From assembly GCF_002374855.1 (NCBI RefSeq), contig NZ_NWVC01000005.1, forward strand, positions 124,001 through 188,000: a stretch of DNA of 64,000 nt, written 5' to 3'. Positions 28,933-38,198 of the stretch are shown in pieces; within the stretch, counting starts at the first letter, position 1; the number at the start of each line of letters is the position of its first letter. A program made the position numbers and the translations under genes. The notes under the pieces were generated by a model. That model was not told the DNA's origin and searched no databases. It was given only the letters and a program-made list of their open reading frames with translations. The DNA comes from Sphingomonas adhaesiva. GTDB taxonomy: Bacteria; Pseudomonadota; Alphaproteobacteria; Sphingomonadales; Sphingomonadaceae.

Positions 28933-29736
28933 TCAGGCGAGCGCGATGTCGGGCGCGTCCTCCGCCTTCATCCCGATGACGTTGTAGCCGGCGTCGACAT
29001 GGTGGATCTCGCCGGTGACGCCGCTGGCGAGGTCCGACAGCATGTACAGGCCCGCACCGCCGACATCCTCGATCGTGACGGTGCGGCGCAGCGGGGCGTT
29101 CAGCTCGTTCCACTTGAGGATGTAGTTGAAGTCGCCGATGCCGCGCGCCGCCAGCGTCTGGATCGGACCGGCGGAGATGGCGTTGACGCGGATGTTGCGC
29201 GGGCCGAGATCGACGGCGAGATACTTCACGCACGTTTCCAGCGCGGCCTTCGCCACGCCCATGACGTTATAGTGGGGGATGACCTTTTCCGCGCCGTAAT
29301 AGGTCAGCGTCAGGATCGCGCCGCCGTCCGGCATCATCGCCTGCGCGCGCTGCGCCACCGCGACCAGCGAATAGGCCGAGATGTTCATCGTCATCAGGAA
29401 ATTGTCGAGCGTGGTGTCGTAGAACTTGCCGCGCAGCTGCGACTTGTCGGAAAAGCCGATGGCGTGGACGACGAAGTCGATCGTCGGCCATTCCTTCGCC
29501 AGCTCGGCGAAGGTCGCGTCGAGTGCGTCCATGTCCGACACGTCGCAGTCGAACAGGCGGGCGACGCCCAGCTGCTCGGCCAGCGGGCGGACGCGCTTTT
29601 CCATCGCCGCCCCCTGATAGGAAAAGGCCAGCTCCGCGCCCGCCTCGCTCAGCTGCCTGGCAATCCCCCAGGCCAGCGACTTGTCGTTGGCCAGGCCCAT
29701 GATCAGCCCGCGCTTGCCCGCCATCAATCCGTTCAC
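28933..29736 (-). CDS. fabI: Enoyl-[acyl-carrier-protein] reductase (NADH)
   Basis: Last reduction in each round of fatty-acid elongation. The 267-aa protein is a FabI-type short-chain reductase: the NAD motif GLIMGLANDKSLAWGIAR near the start, and the active-site Tyr and Lys in HYNVMGVAKAAL, preceded by LTYYGAEKVIP. The segment AISAGPIQTLAARGI after the active site is typical. I start at the GTG at 29736 (MNGLMAGKRGL), which has AAGGG upstream; the ATG at 29724 is a weaker alternative. FabI is the known target of triclosan-type inhibitors. Confidence 0.96.
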   Translation of the reverse strand: MNGLMAGKRGLIMGLANDKSLAWGIARQLSEAGAELAFSYQGAAMEKRVRPLAEQLGVARLFDCDVSDMDALDATFAELAKEWPTIDFVVHAIGFSDKSQLRGKFYDTTLDNFLMTMNISAYSLVAVAQRAQAMMPDGGAILTLTYYGAEKVIPHYNVMGVAKAALETCVKYLAVDLGPRNIRVNAISAGPIQTLAARGIGDFNYILKWNELNAPLRRTVTIEDVGGAGLYMLSDLASGVTGEIHHVDAGYNVIGMKAEDAPDIALA

Positions 29737-29762
29737 GCCGTCACGCCCTTCATTCGATTTCG

Positions 29763-30710
29763 CTAAGTCGTTGCGCTCCCCTCTACTACCGGTTCGGGCG
29801 GCTCCGCCAGTGCCGCGTTCAGATGCGCGCCGAACACCAGGCCGAGGCCGATCAGGTAGAAGAACAGCAGCATCACGACGACCCCCGCCAGACTGCCGTA
29901 GGTGAGGTCGTAGCCGCCCAGCTGCGACAGGACGAACGGCAGACCGGCGGTCATGCTGACCCACCAGACCGTCGTGAACAGCGCGCCGGGCCATTTGCGG
30001 CTGTCCGACTTGCGGTACTTCCCCGGCGTGACCGAATAGAACAGCATGTAGAGCGCGCCGAACATGATCGCGGCGGGGACCAGCCGGGCCAGGCCCAGCC
30101 AGCTGGCGACGTCCTGCGCGACAGGCAGCAGGCGGTAAATGAACTGTTCGGCGGCGGTCAGCACGCCCTGTACCAGGAACGAGATCAGCGCGATCACCAC
30201 CGAGGCGATGATCGCCAGGCTGAGGCCGAGGCGCGCGCGCCACAGCGACTGGCTGCTTTTCGTGCCATAGGCGCGGCGGAAGATGTCGCGGATCGTCTCC
30301 GCGAAGCTGCCGACCGTCCACAGCCCGATCAGCGCGCCCAGCCACAACAGCGACCCGGTGCGCGCGGCGAGCACGTCGGCGATCGGCTTGCGCAGGATGT
30401 CGGCGACATTGGGGGGCAGCACCGACAGGAAGCTACGCACGGCATGCTGCACGTCGTCGCTTTGCCCCACGACCGAGGCGATCGCGGCGGCGACGATGAA
30501 GAACGGAAACACCGTCATCAGCGCCAGATAGGCAAGATTCCCGGCGTGCATGAACCCGTCGTTATAGACGCCGATCAGCGCGCGCTTGACCACTTCCCAT
30601 GCATAGGCGCCGGGCCGCACGCGTGCGAGCCGCCGGTCGAACCGGCGGCGCGCCGCAGCGTGATCGCGGCCGCGATCCTCGGGGGTGAGTGCCGTCTGGC
30701 CGTCTGTCAC
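29763..30710 (-). CDS. YihY/BrkB-family inner-membrane protein
   Basis: A 315-aa multi-pass membrane protein of the YihY (virulence factor BrkB, formerly misnamed RNase BN) family. Six hydrophobic spans can be seen, with the family segments DGFMHAGNLAYLALMTVFPF at the first span and WPGALFTTVWWVSMTAG further on. The cytoplasmic N-terminal 35 residues are basic. The exact transport function is not known. It starts right after the DnaJ-like gene ends, leaving six bases between them. Confidence 0.9.
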   Translation of the reverse strand: MTDGQTALTPEDRGRDHAAARRRFDRRLARVRPGAYAWEVVKRALIGVYNDGFMHAGNLAYLALMTVFPFFIVAAAIASVVGQSDDVQHAVRSFLSVLPPNVADILRKPIADVLAARTGSLLWLGALIGLWTVGSFAETIRDIFRRAYGTKSSQSLWRARLGLSLAIIASVVIALISFLVQGVLTAAEQFIYRLLPVAQDVASWLGLARLVPAAIMFGALYMLFYSVTPGKYRKSDSRKWPGALFTTVWWVSMTAGLPFVLSQLGGYDLTYGSLAGVVVMLLFFYLIGLGLVFGAHLNAALAEPPEPVVEGSATT

Positions 30711-30716
30711 GGGGGA

Positions 30717-31655
30717 TCAGACGCCCATCGCGGCGCGCGGGTTCCCTCCTCCGGTCCAGCCGGCGACGAACGCCTTCAGCGCGGCATCGTCGGCGGGGAC
30801 GTCGACCACCAGCGTGACCAGCTGGTCGCCGCGCTCCCCGCCCTTGCGGTGGAAGCCCTTGCCCTTCAGGCGCAGCGTCTTGCCGGACGTGCTGCCGGGG
30901 GGGACGGTGATCATCACCGGGTTTTCGACGGTGGGGCATTTCACCTTGCCGCCCTCCACCGCCTCACGCAGAGTGATCGGCAGGTCGAGCCGCACGTCGT
31001 CGCCGTCGCGGGTGAAATAGCGGTGCGGCTGCACCTCGATCGTGACGATCGCGTCGCCCGCGCCGCCCGGACCCTGTTCGCCCTTGCCGGCCAGCCGCAT
31101 CTGCGTGCCCGTCTCGACCCCGGCGGGCAGTTTCAGGTCGATGGTGCGCCCGTCGGCCAGCGTCACCCGCTGCGGCGCGAGCGCGGCGGCGTCGACGAAC
31201 GGCACGGTCAGGCGATAGGCGGTGTTCGCACCCTTCTGCGGCGGGGCGCCGCGCCGGCCGAAGCCGCTGGCGAAGCCGCCGCCGGTGCGCCCACCGAACA
31301 GCCCTTCGAAGATGTCCGACATGTCGGCGCCCTCGCCGCCGAATTCGAACCCCTGCGACCGGAAGCCGCCGCCGCCCGGGCCGCCGGGGCGCGGACCGCC
31401 GCCCGCGCCGCCGAAGCCGAACGGGGCGGTGGGATTGCCGTCGCCGTCGATCTCCCCGCGGTCGAATCGCGCGCGCTTGTCCTTGTCGGTCAGCAGATCG
31501 TAGGCGGACGTCACCTGCGAGAAGCGTTCCGACGCCTTGGGATTGTCCTTGTTGCGGTCGGGATGCAGTTCCTTGGCGAGCTTGCGATACGCCTTCTTGA
31601 TGTCCGCTTCGCTGGCGCCGCGCGCCACGCCCAGCGTCGCATAAGGATCGGCCAT
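30717..31655 (-). CDS. DnaJ-class co-chaperone (CbpA-like)
   Basis: A 312-aa Hsp40 that would stimulate DnaK. Residues 1-65 are the J domain with the HPD motif ([18 protein letters not shown]). A Gly/Phe-rich linker ([20 protein letters not shown]) spans about 90-120, followed by the C-terminal substrate-binding domains ([40 protein letters not shown]). The zinc-finger cysteines of DnaJ itself are missing, which makes it CbpA- or DjlA-independent class II in type. Genes on each side run in the same direction. Confidence 0.93.
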   Translation of the reverse strand: MADPYATLGVARGASEADIKKAYRKLAKELHPDRNKDNPKASERFSQVTSAYDLLTDKDKRARFDRGEIDGDGNPTAPFGFGGAGGGPRPGGPGGGGFRSQGFEFGGEGADMSDIFEGLFGGRTGGGFASGFGRRGAPPQKGANTAYRLTVPFVDAAALAPQRVTLADGRTIDLKLPAGVETGTQMRLAGKGEQGPGGAGDAIVTIEVQPHRYFTRDGDDVRLDLPITLREAVEGGKVKCPTVENPVMITVPPGSTSGKTLRLKGKGFHRKGGERGDQLVTLVVDVPADDAALKAFVAGWTGGGNPRAAMGV

Positions 31656-31676
31656 AATGTCCCCGGTTGTTACTAC

Positions 31677-32609
31677 CTAGCTATGTGGGGCCAGCACGGG
31701 CGCGGCGCAATCTTCGTTCGCGATCGCGGCCTCCTCGATCGGCGCGACGTCGACGCTGACCTCCATCGACTGCGCCCCCGAGCCGAGGACGACGCCGTCG
31801 ACGGGCGCGATCTCCGCATAGTCGCGGCCGATCGCGACGATCACATGGTCGCCCGCCATCCAGATGCCGTTGGTGGGATCCACCCCCACCCAGCCACGCG
31901 CCGGCCCGCACCACAGCAGCACCCAGGCATGGGTGGCATCCGCGCCGACCAGCCGCGGTTGGCCGGGCGGCGGGATGGTGCGGATATAGCCCGAGGCATA
32001 GGCGGCGGGCAGCCCGGCGGCGCGCAGCCCGGTTATCATGATCTGCGCGAAATCCTGGCACACGCCGCGGCGGTGGCGGAACGCCTCGTGCGGGGGGGTA
32101 TCGACCAGCGTGGCGGCGGGATCGAAGGCGAAATCCTCCTGGATGCGCCGGGCCAGCGCGATCCCCGCTTCCAGCGCATTGCGATCCGGCGACAGGTCCG
32201 CCGCGCAATAGTCGGCGATCGCGCGGTCGAGCGGAATCAGCGGCGAGGGGTAGAGATAGGCCGCGGGGCCGGCGGCGGAAATGTCGGTGGAGGCGCGCGC
32301 CATCCGCGCGACGTCGGCCAGCGTCGGGTCCGACGCGTCGGGGACGGGCACCAGCCGGTCGACCGTCAGCCGCGCGCGGCTTTCGATCGTCAGCCGGCGC
32401 ACCGGCTGGTCGACCACCAGCCGGGTGACATGCGCCAGCCCCGCCTCCGCCCGCGCGGGCATCGCGCGGCCGGACGGTTCGACGGCGAGCGAATAGTCCT
32501 CCAGCCGCTGGCCCGGCCAGTCGATCGGTTTCAGCCGCAGGTTGCAGCGCGCGAACTTGACCGCATTGCCATAGTCGAAGCGGGTGATGTGGCGGATGTC
32601 GTAGCGCAT
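31677..32609 (-). CDS. Transglutaminase-like family protein
   Basis: A 310-aa cysteine-protease-fold protein with an N-terminal beta domain (bacterial transglutaminase-like, residues about 1-100) and a transglutaminase core. The triad can be placed as Cys in RRGVCQDFAQIMI, His in DATHAWVLLW and Asp in GVDPTNG. Such genes are often next to circularly permuted ATP-grasp and alpha-E genes, and the next gene upstream is such a fusion, seven bases away. A shared role in amide-bond making or cutting has been proposed for this kind of locus, but the substrate is unknown. Confidence 0.9.
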   Translation of the reverse strand: MRYDIRHITRFDYGNAVKFARCNLRLKPIDWPGQRLEDYSLAVEPSGRAMPARAEAGLAHVTRLVVDQPVRRLTIESRARLTVDRLVPVPDASDPTLADVARMARASTDISAAGPAAYLYPSPLIPLDRAIADYCAADLSPDRNALEAGIALARRIQEDFAFDPAATLVDTPPHEAFRHRRGVCQDFAQIMITGLRAAGLPAAYASGYIRTIPPPGQPRLVGADATHAWVLLWCGPARGWVGVDPTNGIWMAGDHVIVAIGRDYAEIAPVDGVVLGSGAQSMEVSVDVAPIEEAAIANEDCAAPVLAPHS

Positions 32610-32616
32610 GATGGGA

Positions 32617-35094
32617 TCAGGCCAGCGTCAGGCCGCCGGCGCGCAGCGGCTCTGCCCCGCGCAGGAAATAGCGGTGCGCGATCGCATCCGACAGGCGCAT
32701 CAGCCGCCGCTCCACCTCGCCCAGCGTCGCGGCGTCGAGCGTGCTGGCCTGCGCGGTGGCGACCACGGCGCAGAGGCCGGTCGCCTCCACCTGCTGCGGC
32801 TCGGCCATGCCGTCGTCGTCGAGCACCGGCAGCCGCGCGAGATGGTCGCGGATCGCCTCCACCTGGAACGCCAGCGCGCGCGGATTGCCCGGGTCCAGCA
32901 CCGTCAGGTCCACCACCGGCACGCGCGCGATCCCGGTCAGGTAACGCTGGCGATAGCTGATCTGGCTGTCGGCCAGGTCGAGCAGCGTCGACAGATCGTC
33001 CACCGACGCCCCCGCCAGCCCGAACGCGCGCGCGGCGCGCGTGATCGCGGTGCCGCGTTCGATGCGCCGCCCCAGATCGTGGAAGCGCCACGCGGCGGTG
33101 CGGCCCATATGTTCCGCCGACAGCCCGGCGATCGCGGCATAGCGGCGCTGGAGCGAGCCGGCGCGGTCGAGCATCCCGCGATGCGTGGGGAAGGGCGCGT
33201 CGAGCAACCGCACCATGTCCGCCGACAGCCGGTCGCGCGAGCCGGCGGCGATCCGTTGCGCATGGCCGTTGATGGTCGCGACCGATTGCCAGTCGGGCGA
33301 TTCCATCGCGATGCGCGCCATCTGCGTCAGGTCGTGGCGGCGCAGGCTGTCGGGGCGCGGCGCCGCGCCGACCCCGACGATCGCATCGACCAGCGCGCCC
33401 ACGGTGCGCGCGCCCAGCGCCGCGCCCGCATCGGCGTCGATCGAATTGCCCAGCATCACGCGGATCGCCGCCAGCAACGCCTCGCCGCGTTCCAGATAGC
33501 GGCCCAGCCAGTAGAAATTGTCCGCGACGCGGCTGGGCAGCGTGCCGGGGTTGCGGCGGACGTGGAGCGAATCGGCGGCGGGGAGCAGCGACGTCTGCGG
33601 CACCGGATCGCGCCCGTGGACGCATACGTCGGCGGACCAGGTGCCTTCGCCCAGGACCGCGGCGCGCGGATCGGGATGTTCGCCGATGCGCGCGAACCCG
33701 CCGGGCATCACCTGCCACCGGCCGTCGCCGTCGCGCGCGGCGAAGACGCGCAGCGTGAACGGGCGCGGCTCCAGCCGGTCGCCGATCACCACCGGCATCG
33801 ACGACAGCCGCACCACTTCCTGCCCGACGTAATCCTGCGGCCGGCGGGTCAGATCGTCGAGGAAGGCGGCGCGCTGTTCGCGGGTCAGCTCCGCGCCGGC
33901 GACCGCGCCGTCGCCGGGCAGCCCCAGCGTGCGCGCGCCGAACGCCGACGACAGCAGCATCGAATCGAGTTCGGCGGCGACATGCTCGGCCTCCGCCGGC
34001 TGGCCGCACCACCAGGTGGCGATATTGGGCAGGATCAGGTCGGCACCGGTCAGCCGCGTCGCCAGTTGCGGCAGGAAGGCGCCGAAGGCGGTGCTTTCCA
34101 GCACGCCCGACCCCGGCGCGTTGGCGATGACGACGTTGCCTTCCGCCCAGCTGTCGATCAGCCCGGGCACGCCGATCCGCGAGTGCGAATCGAACGCCAG
34201 CGGATCGAGCAGCCGCGGGTCGAGCCGTCGCCACAGCGCATCGACACGCTTCAGCCCGCCGATCGTGCGGACGTAGAGCTTGTCCTCCAGCGCGGCGAGA
34301 TCGTCGCCCTCCACCAGCAGGAAGCCGAGGTAGCGTGCCAGATGCGCCTGTTCGGCGTAGCTGGGATTGTAGCGCCCCGGGGTCAGCAGCCCGATGCGCG
34401 GGTCGCTGCGCCGGCACGATGCCGCCAGCCCGTCGCGGAACGCCGAGAAGAACGGCGCGTGGCGGCGCACGTTGAGCCGCCCCTGCAACCCGCCCAATGT
34501 GCGGCTGACCGCCAGCCGGTTTTCCAGCGCATAGCCCGCGCCCGTGGGGGTGCGCAGGTGATCGGCGAGCACGCGCCATTCGCCCGATGGCCCGCGCCCC
34601 AGGTCGATCGCGACGAAATGCAGGTGGCAGCCGCCCGGCGGCGTCACCCCCACCAGCGGGCGCAGGTAGAAGGGGCTGCCGGTGACCAGAGTGGCGGGCA
34701 GGTGCCCGCGCGTGACCAGCGCCGCCGGGCCGTAGAGATCGCGCAGGATCGTTTCCAGCAGCTCGGCGCGCTGCACCACGCCGCGTTCGATCGTCGACCA
34801 TTCGGCATCGTCGATCAGCAGCGGCACCGGGCTGAGCGGCCAGGGCCGCTCGGCCTCCTCCCCGATGATGCGGAAGCCGGTGCCGATGTCGGCGGCGTGG
34901 CGCTGCACCCGTTCGCGCGCGTGCGACAGGTCGTCGCCCGCGATCGCGGCCAGTTCCTCCAGCATCGCCAGCCAGCTGGCGTCCGCCGGATCGTGGAACA
35001 CGTCCGCGCGCGCGCCGGCGGCCGCATAGCCGTCCGCCCAGCGGCGGGCGTGCGTCCCGGCATCGAACAGCGCGGCCTGTGTCGCCAACTCCAT
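32617..35094 (-). CDS. Fused circularly permuted ATP-grasp and alpha-E protein
   Basis: An 825-aa fusion of two proteins that are often separate genes. Residues about 1-480 form a circularly permuted ATP-grasp domain (DUF404/DUF407 type): LLIDDAEWSTIERGVVQRAE, RDLYGPAALVTRGHLPA, GLLTPGRYNPSYAEQAHLAR, LRRTIGG-type segment and the end of the ATP site (SAFGARTLGLPG, ..RVFAARDGDG..). Residues about 500-820 form the all-helical alpha-E domain (RVADNFYWLGRYLERGEALL). ATP-grasp enzymes join carboxylates to amines; the substrate here is unknown. It precedes the transglutaminase in the same operon by seven bases. A TTG at about 35088 is an alternative start. Confidence 0.9.
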   Translation of the reverse strand: MELATQAALFDAGTHARRWADGYAAAGARADVFHDPADASWLAMLEELAAIAGDDLSHARERVQRHAADIGTGFRIIGEEAERPWPLSPVPLLIDDAEWSTIERGVVQRAELLETILRDLYGPAALVTRGHLPATLVTGSPFYLRPLVGVTPPGGCHLHFVAIDLGRGPSGEWRVLADHLRTPTGAGYALENRLAVSRTLGGLQGRLNVRRHAPFFSAFRDGLAASCRRSDPRIGLLTPGRYNPSYAEQAHLARYLGFLLVEGDDLAALEDKLYVRTIGGLKRVDALWRRLDPRLLDPLAFDSHSRIGVPGLIDSWAEGNVVIANAPGSGVLESTAFGAFLPQLATRLTGADLILPNIATWWCGQPAEAEHVAAELDSMLLSSAFGARTLGLPGDGAVAGAELTREQRAAFLDDLTRRPQDYVGQEVVRLSSMPVVIGDRLEPRPFTLRVFAARDGDGRWQVMPGGFARIGEHPDPRAAVLGEGTWSADVCVHGRDPVPQTSLLPAADSLHVRRNPGTLPSRVADNFYWLGRYLERGEALLAAIRVMLGNSIDADAGAALGARTVGALVDAIVGVGAAPRPDSLRRHDLTQMARIAMESPDWQSVATINGHAQRIAAGSRDRLSADMVRLLDAPFPTHRGMLDRAGSLQRRYAAIAGLSAEHMGRTAAWRFHDLGRRIERGTAITRAARAFGLAGASVDDLSTLLDLADSQISYRQRYLTGIARVPVVDLTVLDPGNPRALAFQVEAIRDHLARLPVLDDDGMAEPQQVEATGLCAVVATAQASTLDAATLGEVERRLMRLSDAIAHRYFLRGAEPLRAGGLTLA

Positions 35095-35165
35095 CCCCTC
35101 TATCGCGTGGCGACGGTGACCCTAGGGGACGTTGCAATGCAACACAAAGGCTTTACCGGCGATCG

Positions 35166-36044
35166 TCAGCGCGGCGCCTTGCCGTCGCGCTCGCGATAGA
35201 ATTCCTGCACCACGCGCCAGCCCTCGGCCGCGCTGTCGACGTAGCGGAAGATGCCCAGGTCGCGTTCGGACACCACGCCTTCTTCCACCAGCGCGTCGAA
35301 ATTGACGACGCGTTCCCAGAATTCGCGGCCGAACAACAGCACCGGGATCGGCGCGACCTTGCCGGTCTGGATCAGCGTCAGCAGCTCGAACAGCTCGTCG
35401 AAGGTGCCGAACCCGCCGGGGAAGGCCGCCAGCGCGCGCGCGTGGAGCAGGAAGTGCATCTTGCGCAGCGCGAAATAGTGGAATTGCGTGCTGAGCGCCG
35501 GGGTGACGTAGGGGTTGGGCGCCTGTTCGTGGGGCAGCACGATGTTGAGGCCGATCGATTCGGCATGGACGTCCGCCGCGCCGCGGTTGGCTGCCTCCAT
35601 GATCGACGGCCCGCCGCCCGAACAGACGACGAAGTGCCGCCGTCCCGCTTCGTCGCGCGGGAAGTTCGAGCACAATTGCGCCAGTTCGCGCGCCATGTCG
35701 TAATATTTGCTCTTGGCGACCAGCCGCTCGGCGATGCGGCGGCTCTTGTCGTCGGTGGCCATGTCGAGCAGCGCCTGCGCCTTGGCCGGTTCGGGGATGC
35801 GCGCCGAACCGTAGAAGACGAAGGTGGAGCCGATATGCGCCTCCTCCAGGATCAGCTGCGTCTTGAGCAGTTCCAGCTGGAAGCGGACCGGGCGCAGATC
35901 CTCGCGCAGCAGGAAGTCCATGTCCTGGAACGCCAGGCGATAGGCCGGGCTTTCGGTCTGCGGGGTGGAGATGTTGTGGGCGGCGGCGTCGGCATCCTGC
36001 TTGGCAGCGGGGAAGACGCGGCTGGGAACGCGGGTTTCTGTCAT
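35166..36044 (-). CDS. LOG-family protein (phosphoribohydrolase-like)
   Basis: A 292-aa protein of the LOG/TIGR00730-type family, whose characterised members release cytokinin bases from their nucleotides or cleave the N-glycosidic bond of AMP. The core motif PGGFGTFDELFELLTLIQTG matches the PGGxGTxxE pattern. Upstream, VCSGGGPSIMEAANRGA supplies the conserved Gly-rich and acidic residues. The long N-terminus (about 80 residues) with FVFYGSARIPEPAKAQALLD fits the large subgroup. Function here cannot be assigned beyond the family. It ends 71 bp from the ATP-grasp gene. Confidence 0.9.
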   Translation of the reverse strand: MTETRVPSRVFPAAKQDADAAAHNISTPQTESPAYRLAFQDMDFLLREDLRPVRFQLELLKTQLILEEAHIGSTFVFYGSARIPEPAKAQALLDMATDDKSRRIAERLVAKSKYYDMARELAQLCSNFPRDEAGRRHFVVCSGGGPSIMEAANRGAADVHAESIGLNIVLPHEQAPNPYVTPALSTQFHYFALRKMHFLLHARALAAFPGGFGTFDELFELLTLIQTGKVAPIPVLLFGREFWERVVNFDALVEEGVVSERDLGIFRYVDSAAEGWRVVQEFYRERDGKAPR

Positions 36045-36089
36045 CCGGGGGGTGTAGTCACGCTTCGTGACGCCTGCAAGACGGCGCCG

Positions 36090-36749
36090 TCAGCGGCAGA
36101 ACGCCTTGCCGTCGTCCTCCAGGTGCAGATGGTCGCGGTGCGCCTCATTGTAGTCGGGCGACAGGACGGTGCCGAAGCGGCGGCAGGCCGAGGTGCGGAC
36201 CGTCGCCAGGAAGCGGCGCACCTGCGGATCGGGGGAGTTCCAGTCCGACAGGATCGAGATGCGCCGCCCGTCCTTCAGCTCGAACGCGGCGATGTCGATC
36301 GCATTGGCGATGGCATGCCCCGACCGGCGCGCCGGGCCGGCGGTGCCGACGGTGTTGCGGCAGGCGTAGCTGCCCATCGAGACGACGCGCGACAGCTGCG
36401 ATCCCAGGATCTGGTACGCCGCCGGCGCGACGCCGTTGCGCGCCCAGGCGGCATAGGCGCGCGCCTCGCCGCAGCGCACCGCGCCCAGATTGGCGGTCGG
36501 CACGCCGATGTCGAGCAGCTTGACCGTGCCGGAAAGCGCACAGCCGGGCGCGATCTGCCGGTCGGGCAGCGGCTGGAAATCGACGCCCAGCGCGCGCAGG
36601 TCGGCATGGCATTGCGCGGTCTCGCGCAGCGACGGCCCGGCGACCTCCGCCCGCGGCGCCTCAGGGGCGGGGCGCTCGACCCGGCCGCACGCGGCGAGGG
36701 CCAGGGCCATCGCGATCGTCGTGCCGGCCCTGTCGCGATAACCCCTCAT
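36090..36749 (-). CDS. Extensin-like lipoprotein
   Basis: A 219-aa exported protein related to the extensin-like C-terminal domain family, seen in many alphaproteobacteria. It starts MRGYRDRAGTTIAMALALAA ending in the lipobox LAAC. The mature part has six cysteines, including QCHADLRALGVDF, CALSGTVKLLDIG, VRCGEARAY and YACRN, and the C-terminal signature RRSGHAIANAIDIAAF then SACRRFGTVLSPDYN and HRDHLHLE. The His-Asp pattern at the end resembles DD/LD-peptidase metal ligands, suggesting a cell-wall role (inference). The start is chosen for signal peptide length; no clear ribosome site. Confidence 0.82.
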   Translation of the reverse strand: MRGYRDRAGTTIAMALALAACGRVERPAPEAPRAEVAGPSLRETAQCHADLRALGVDFQPLPDRQIAPGCALSGTVKLLDIGVPTANLGAVRCGEARAYAAWARNGVAPAAYQILGSQLSRVVSMGSYACRNTVGTAGPARRSGHAIANAIDIAAFELKDGRRISILSDWNSPDPQVRRFLATVRTSACRRFGTVLSPDYNEAHRDHLHLEDDGKAFCR

Positions 36750-36750
36750 C

Positions 36751-36800
36751 CGCATCGCTTGCGGCATGGTGGACCCGGGAACAAGTCCGGGGTGACGGAA
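36751..36800. repeat. Half copy of the REP-like repeat
   Basis: GGCATGGTGGACCCGGGAAC then AAGTCCGGGGTGACGG at about 36773-36800 matches the right half of the family as it appears at 8750-8790. It covers the upstream region of the extensin-like gene. Confidence 0.55.
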
Positions 36801-36837
36801 GGGTCGGGGGGCGCGGCAGATGGTTGACGTCTGGTGG

Positions 36838-36865
36838 TTGACAGGGCGCGATTGGCCGCTAGGGC
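36838..36865 (+). promoter_or_regulatory. Candidate promoter of serC-serA
   Basis: TTGACAG (36838-36844), 13 bases, GCTAGGGC (36858-36865). It fits the alphaproteobacterial housekeeping pattern and lies about 60 bp before the serC start. Confidence 0.5.
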
Positions 36866-36922
36866 AGTCGACGGGCCACGCGGTCCCAACGCCGCGCGTG
36901 CTCTCTGTGAGGAGAGTCTGAC

Positions 36923-38077
36923 ATGACTGATTCGATTGCCGCCGACGCCACCCTTGCGCCCGCGAAGCCCGCCACCCGGCCGGCACGCCCGCATTTTTCC
37001 TCCGGCCCGTGCGCCAAGCCCCCCGGCTATGACCCCGCCAAGCTGGCGACCGACGTCCTGGGGCGTTCGCACCGCTCGAAGCTGGGCAAGCAGCGGCTGC
37101 AATATTGCATCGACCTGATGCGCGACCTGCTGAACCTGCCCGACACGCACCGCATCGGCATCGTCCCCGGTTCCGACACCGGCGCGTTCGAAATGGCGAT
37201 GTGGACGATGCTGGGCGCGCGCCCGGTCACCGCGCTGGCGTGGGAAAGCTTCGGCGAGGGCTGGGTGACCGACGCGGTCAAGCAGCTGAAGATCGACCCG
37301 ACCGTCATCCGCGCCGATTACGGCCAGCTGCCCGACCTGACAAAGGTCGACTGGTCGAACGACGTGCTGTTCACCTGGAACGGCACCACCAGCGGCGTGC
37401 GCGTGCCGGACGGCGACTGGATCGCCGCGGATCGCGAGGGGCTGTGCTTCGCCGACGCGACCAGCGGCGTGTTCGCCTACGACCTGCCGTGGGACAAGAT
37501 CGACGTCGCGACGTTCAGCTGGCAGAAGGTGCTGGGCGGCGAGGGCGCGCATGGCGTGCTGATCCTGGGTCCGCGCGCGGTCGAGCGGCTGGAAAGCTAC
37601 ACCCCGGCCTGGCCGCTGCCCAAGGTGTTCCGCCTCGTCTCCAAGGGCAAGCTGACCGAGGGCGTGTTCAAGGGCGAGACGATCAACACGCCGTCGATGC
37701 TGGCGGTCGAGGATGCGATCTGGGCGCTGGAATGGGCCAAGGGGCTGGGTGCGGGCGGACTGATCGCGCGTTCCGACGCCAATGCCGCCGCGCTGGACGC
37801 GATCGTCGCCGAGCGCGACTGGCTGGGGCATCTGGCGCAGGTTGCCGCGTCGCGGTCGAAGACCAGCGTCTGCCTGACGGTGGATGCGGACGAGGCGGTC
37901 ATCAAGAAGATGGTGTCGCTGCTGGAGGCCGAGAGCGCCGCGTTCGACATCGGCGGCTATCGCGACGCGCCACCGGGCCTGCGCATCTGGTGCGGCGCCA
38001 CGGTCGACACCGCGGATATCGCGGCGCTGGGGCCGTGGCTCGACTGGGCCTATGCGACGGCGAAGGCCGCCGACTGA
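36923..38077 (+). CDS. serC: Phosphoserine aminotransferase
   Basis: Second step of serine synthesis: 3-phosphohydroxypyruvate plus glutamate gives phosphoserine, with pyridoxal phosphate. The 384-aa protein belongs to the alphaproteobacterial long form. PHFSSGPCAKPPGYDPAKL is the usual N-terminus, the PLP lysine lies in ATFSWQKVLGGEGAHG, and NTPSMLAVEDAIWALEWAK follows. GAGGAG lies ten bases before the ATG. It is followed by serA after a 121-bp gap with a palindromic repeat. Confidence 0.97.
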   Translation: MTDSIAADATLAPAKPATRPARPHFSSGPCAKPPGYDPAKLATDVLGRSHRSKLGKQRLQYCIDLMRDLLNLPDTHRIGIVPGSDTGAFEMAMWTMLGARPVTALAWESFGEGWVTDAVKQLKIDPTVIRADYGQLPDLTKVDWSNDVLFTWNGTTSGVRVPDGDWIAADREGLCFADATSGVFAYDLPWDKIDVATFSWQKVLGGEGAHGVLILGPRAVERLESYTPAWPLPKVFRLVSKGKLTEGVFKGETINTPSMLAVEDAIWALEWAKGLGAGGLIARSDANAAALDAIVAERDWLGHLAQVAASRSKTSVCLTVDADEAVIKKMVSLLEAESAAFDIGGYRDAPPGLRIWCGATVDTADIAALGPWLDWAYATAKAAD

Positions 38078-38083
38078 CGATCC

Positions 38084-38189
38084 GGTGCCCCGGCGGAGGC
38101 CGGGGCCCAGTTACGGGGCGCCCGTGACGACGCACCGCACGCACTTACCTCAACCTTCCCAACTGGCCCCGGCCTTCGCCGGGGAACGG
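38084..38189. repeat. Palindromic repeat between serC and serA
   Basis: GCCCCGGCGGAGGCCGGGGC at about 38091-38107 and GGCCCCGGCCTTCGCCGGGG at about 38165-38184 frame a 57-base middle. It is of the same REP-like family as in the atp operon, and again lies inside an operon. Confidence 0.7.
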
Positions 38190-38198
38190 AGTAGAACC

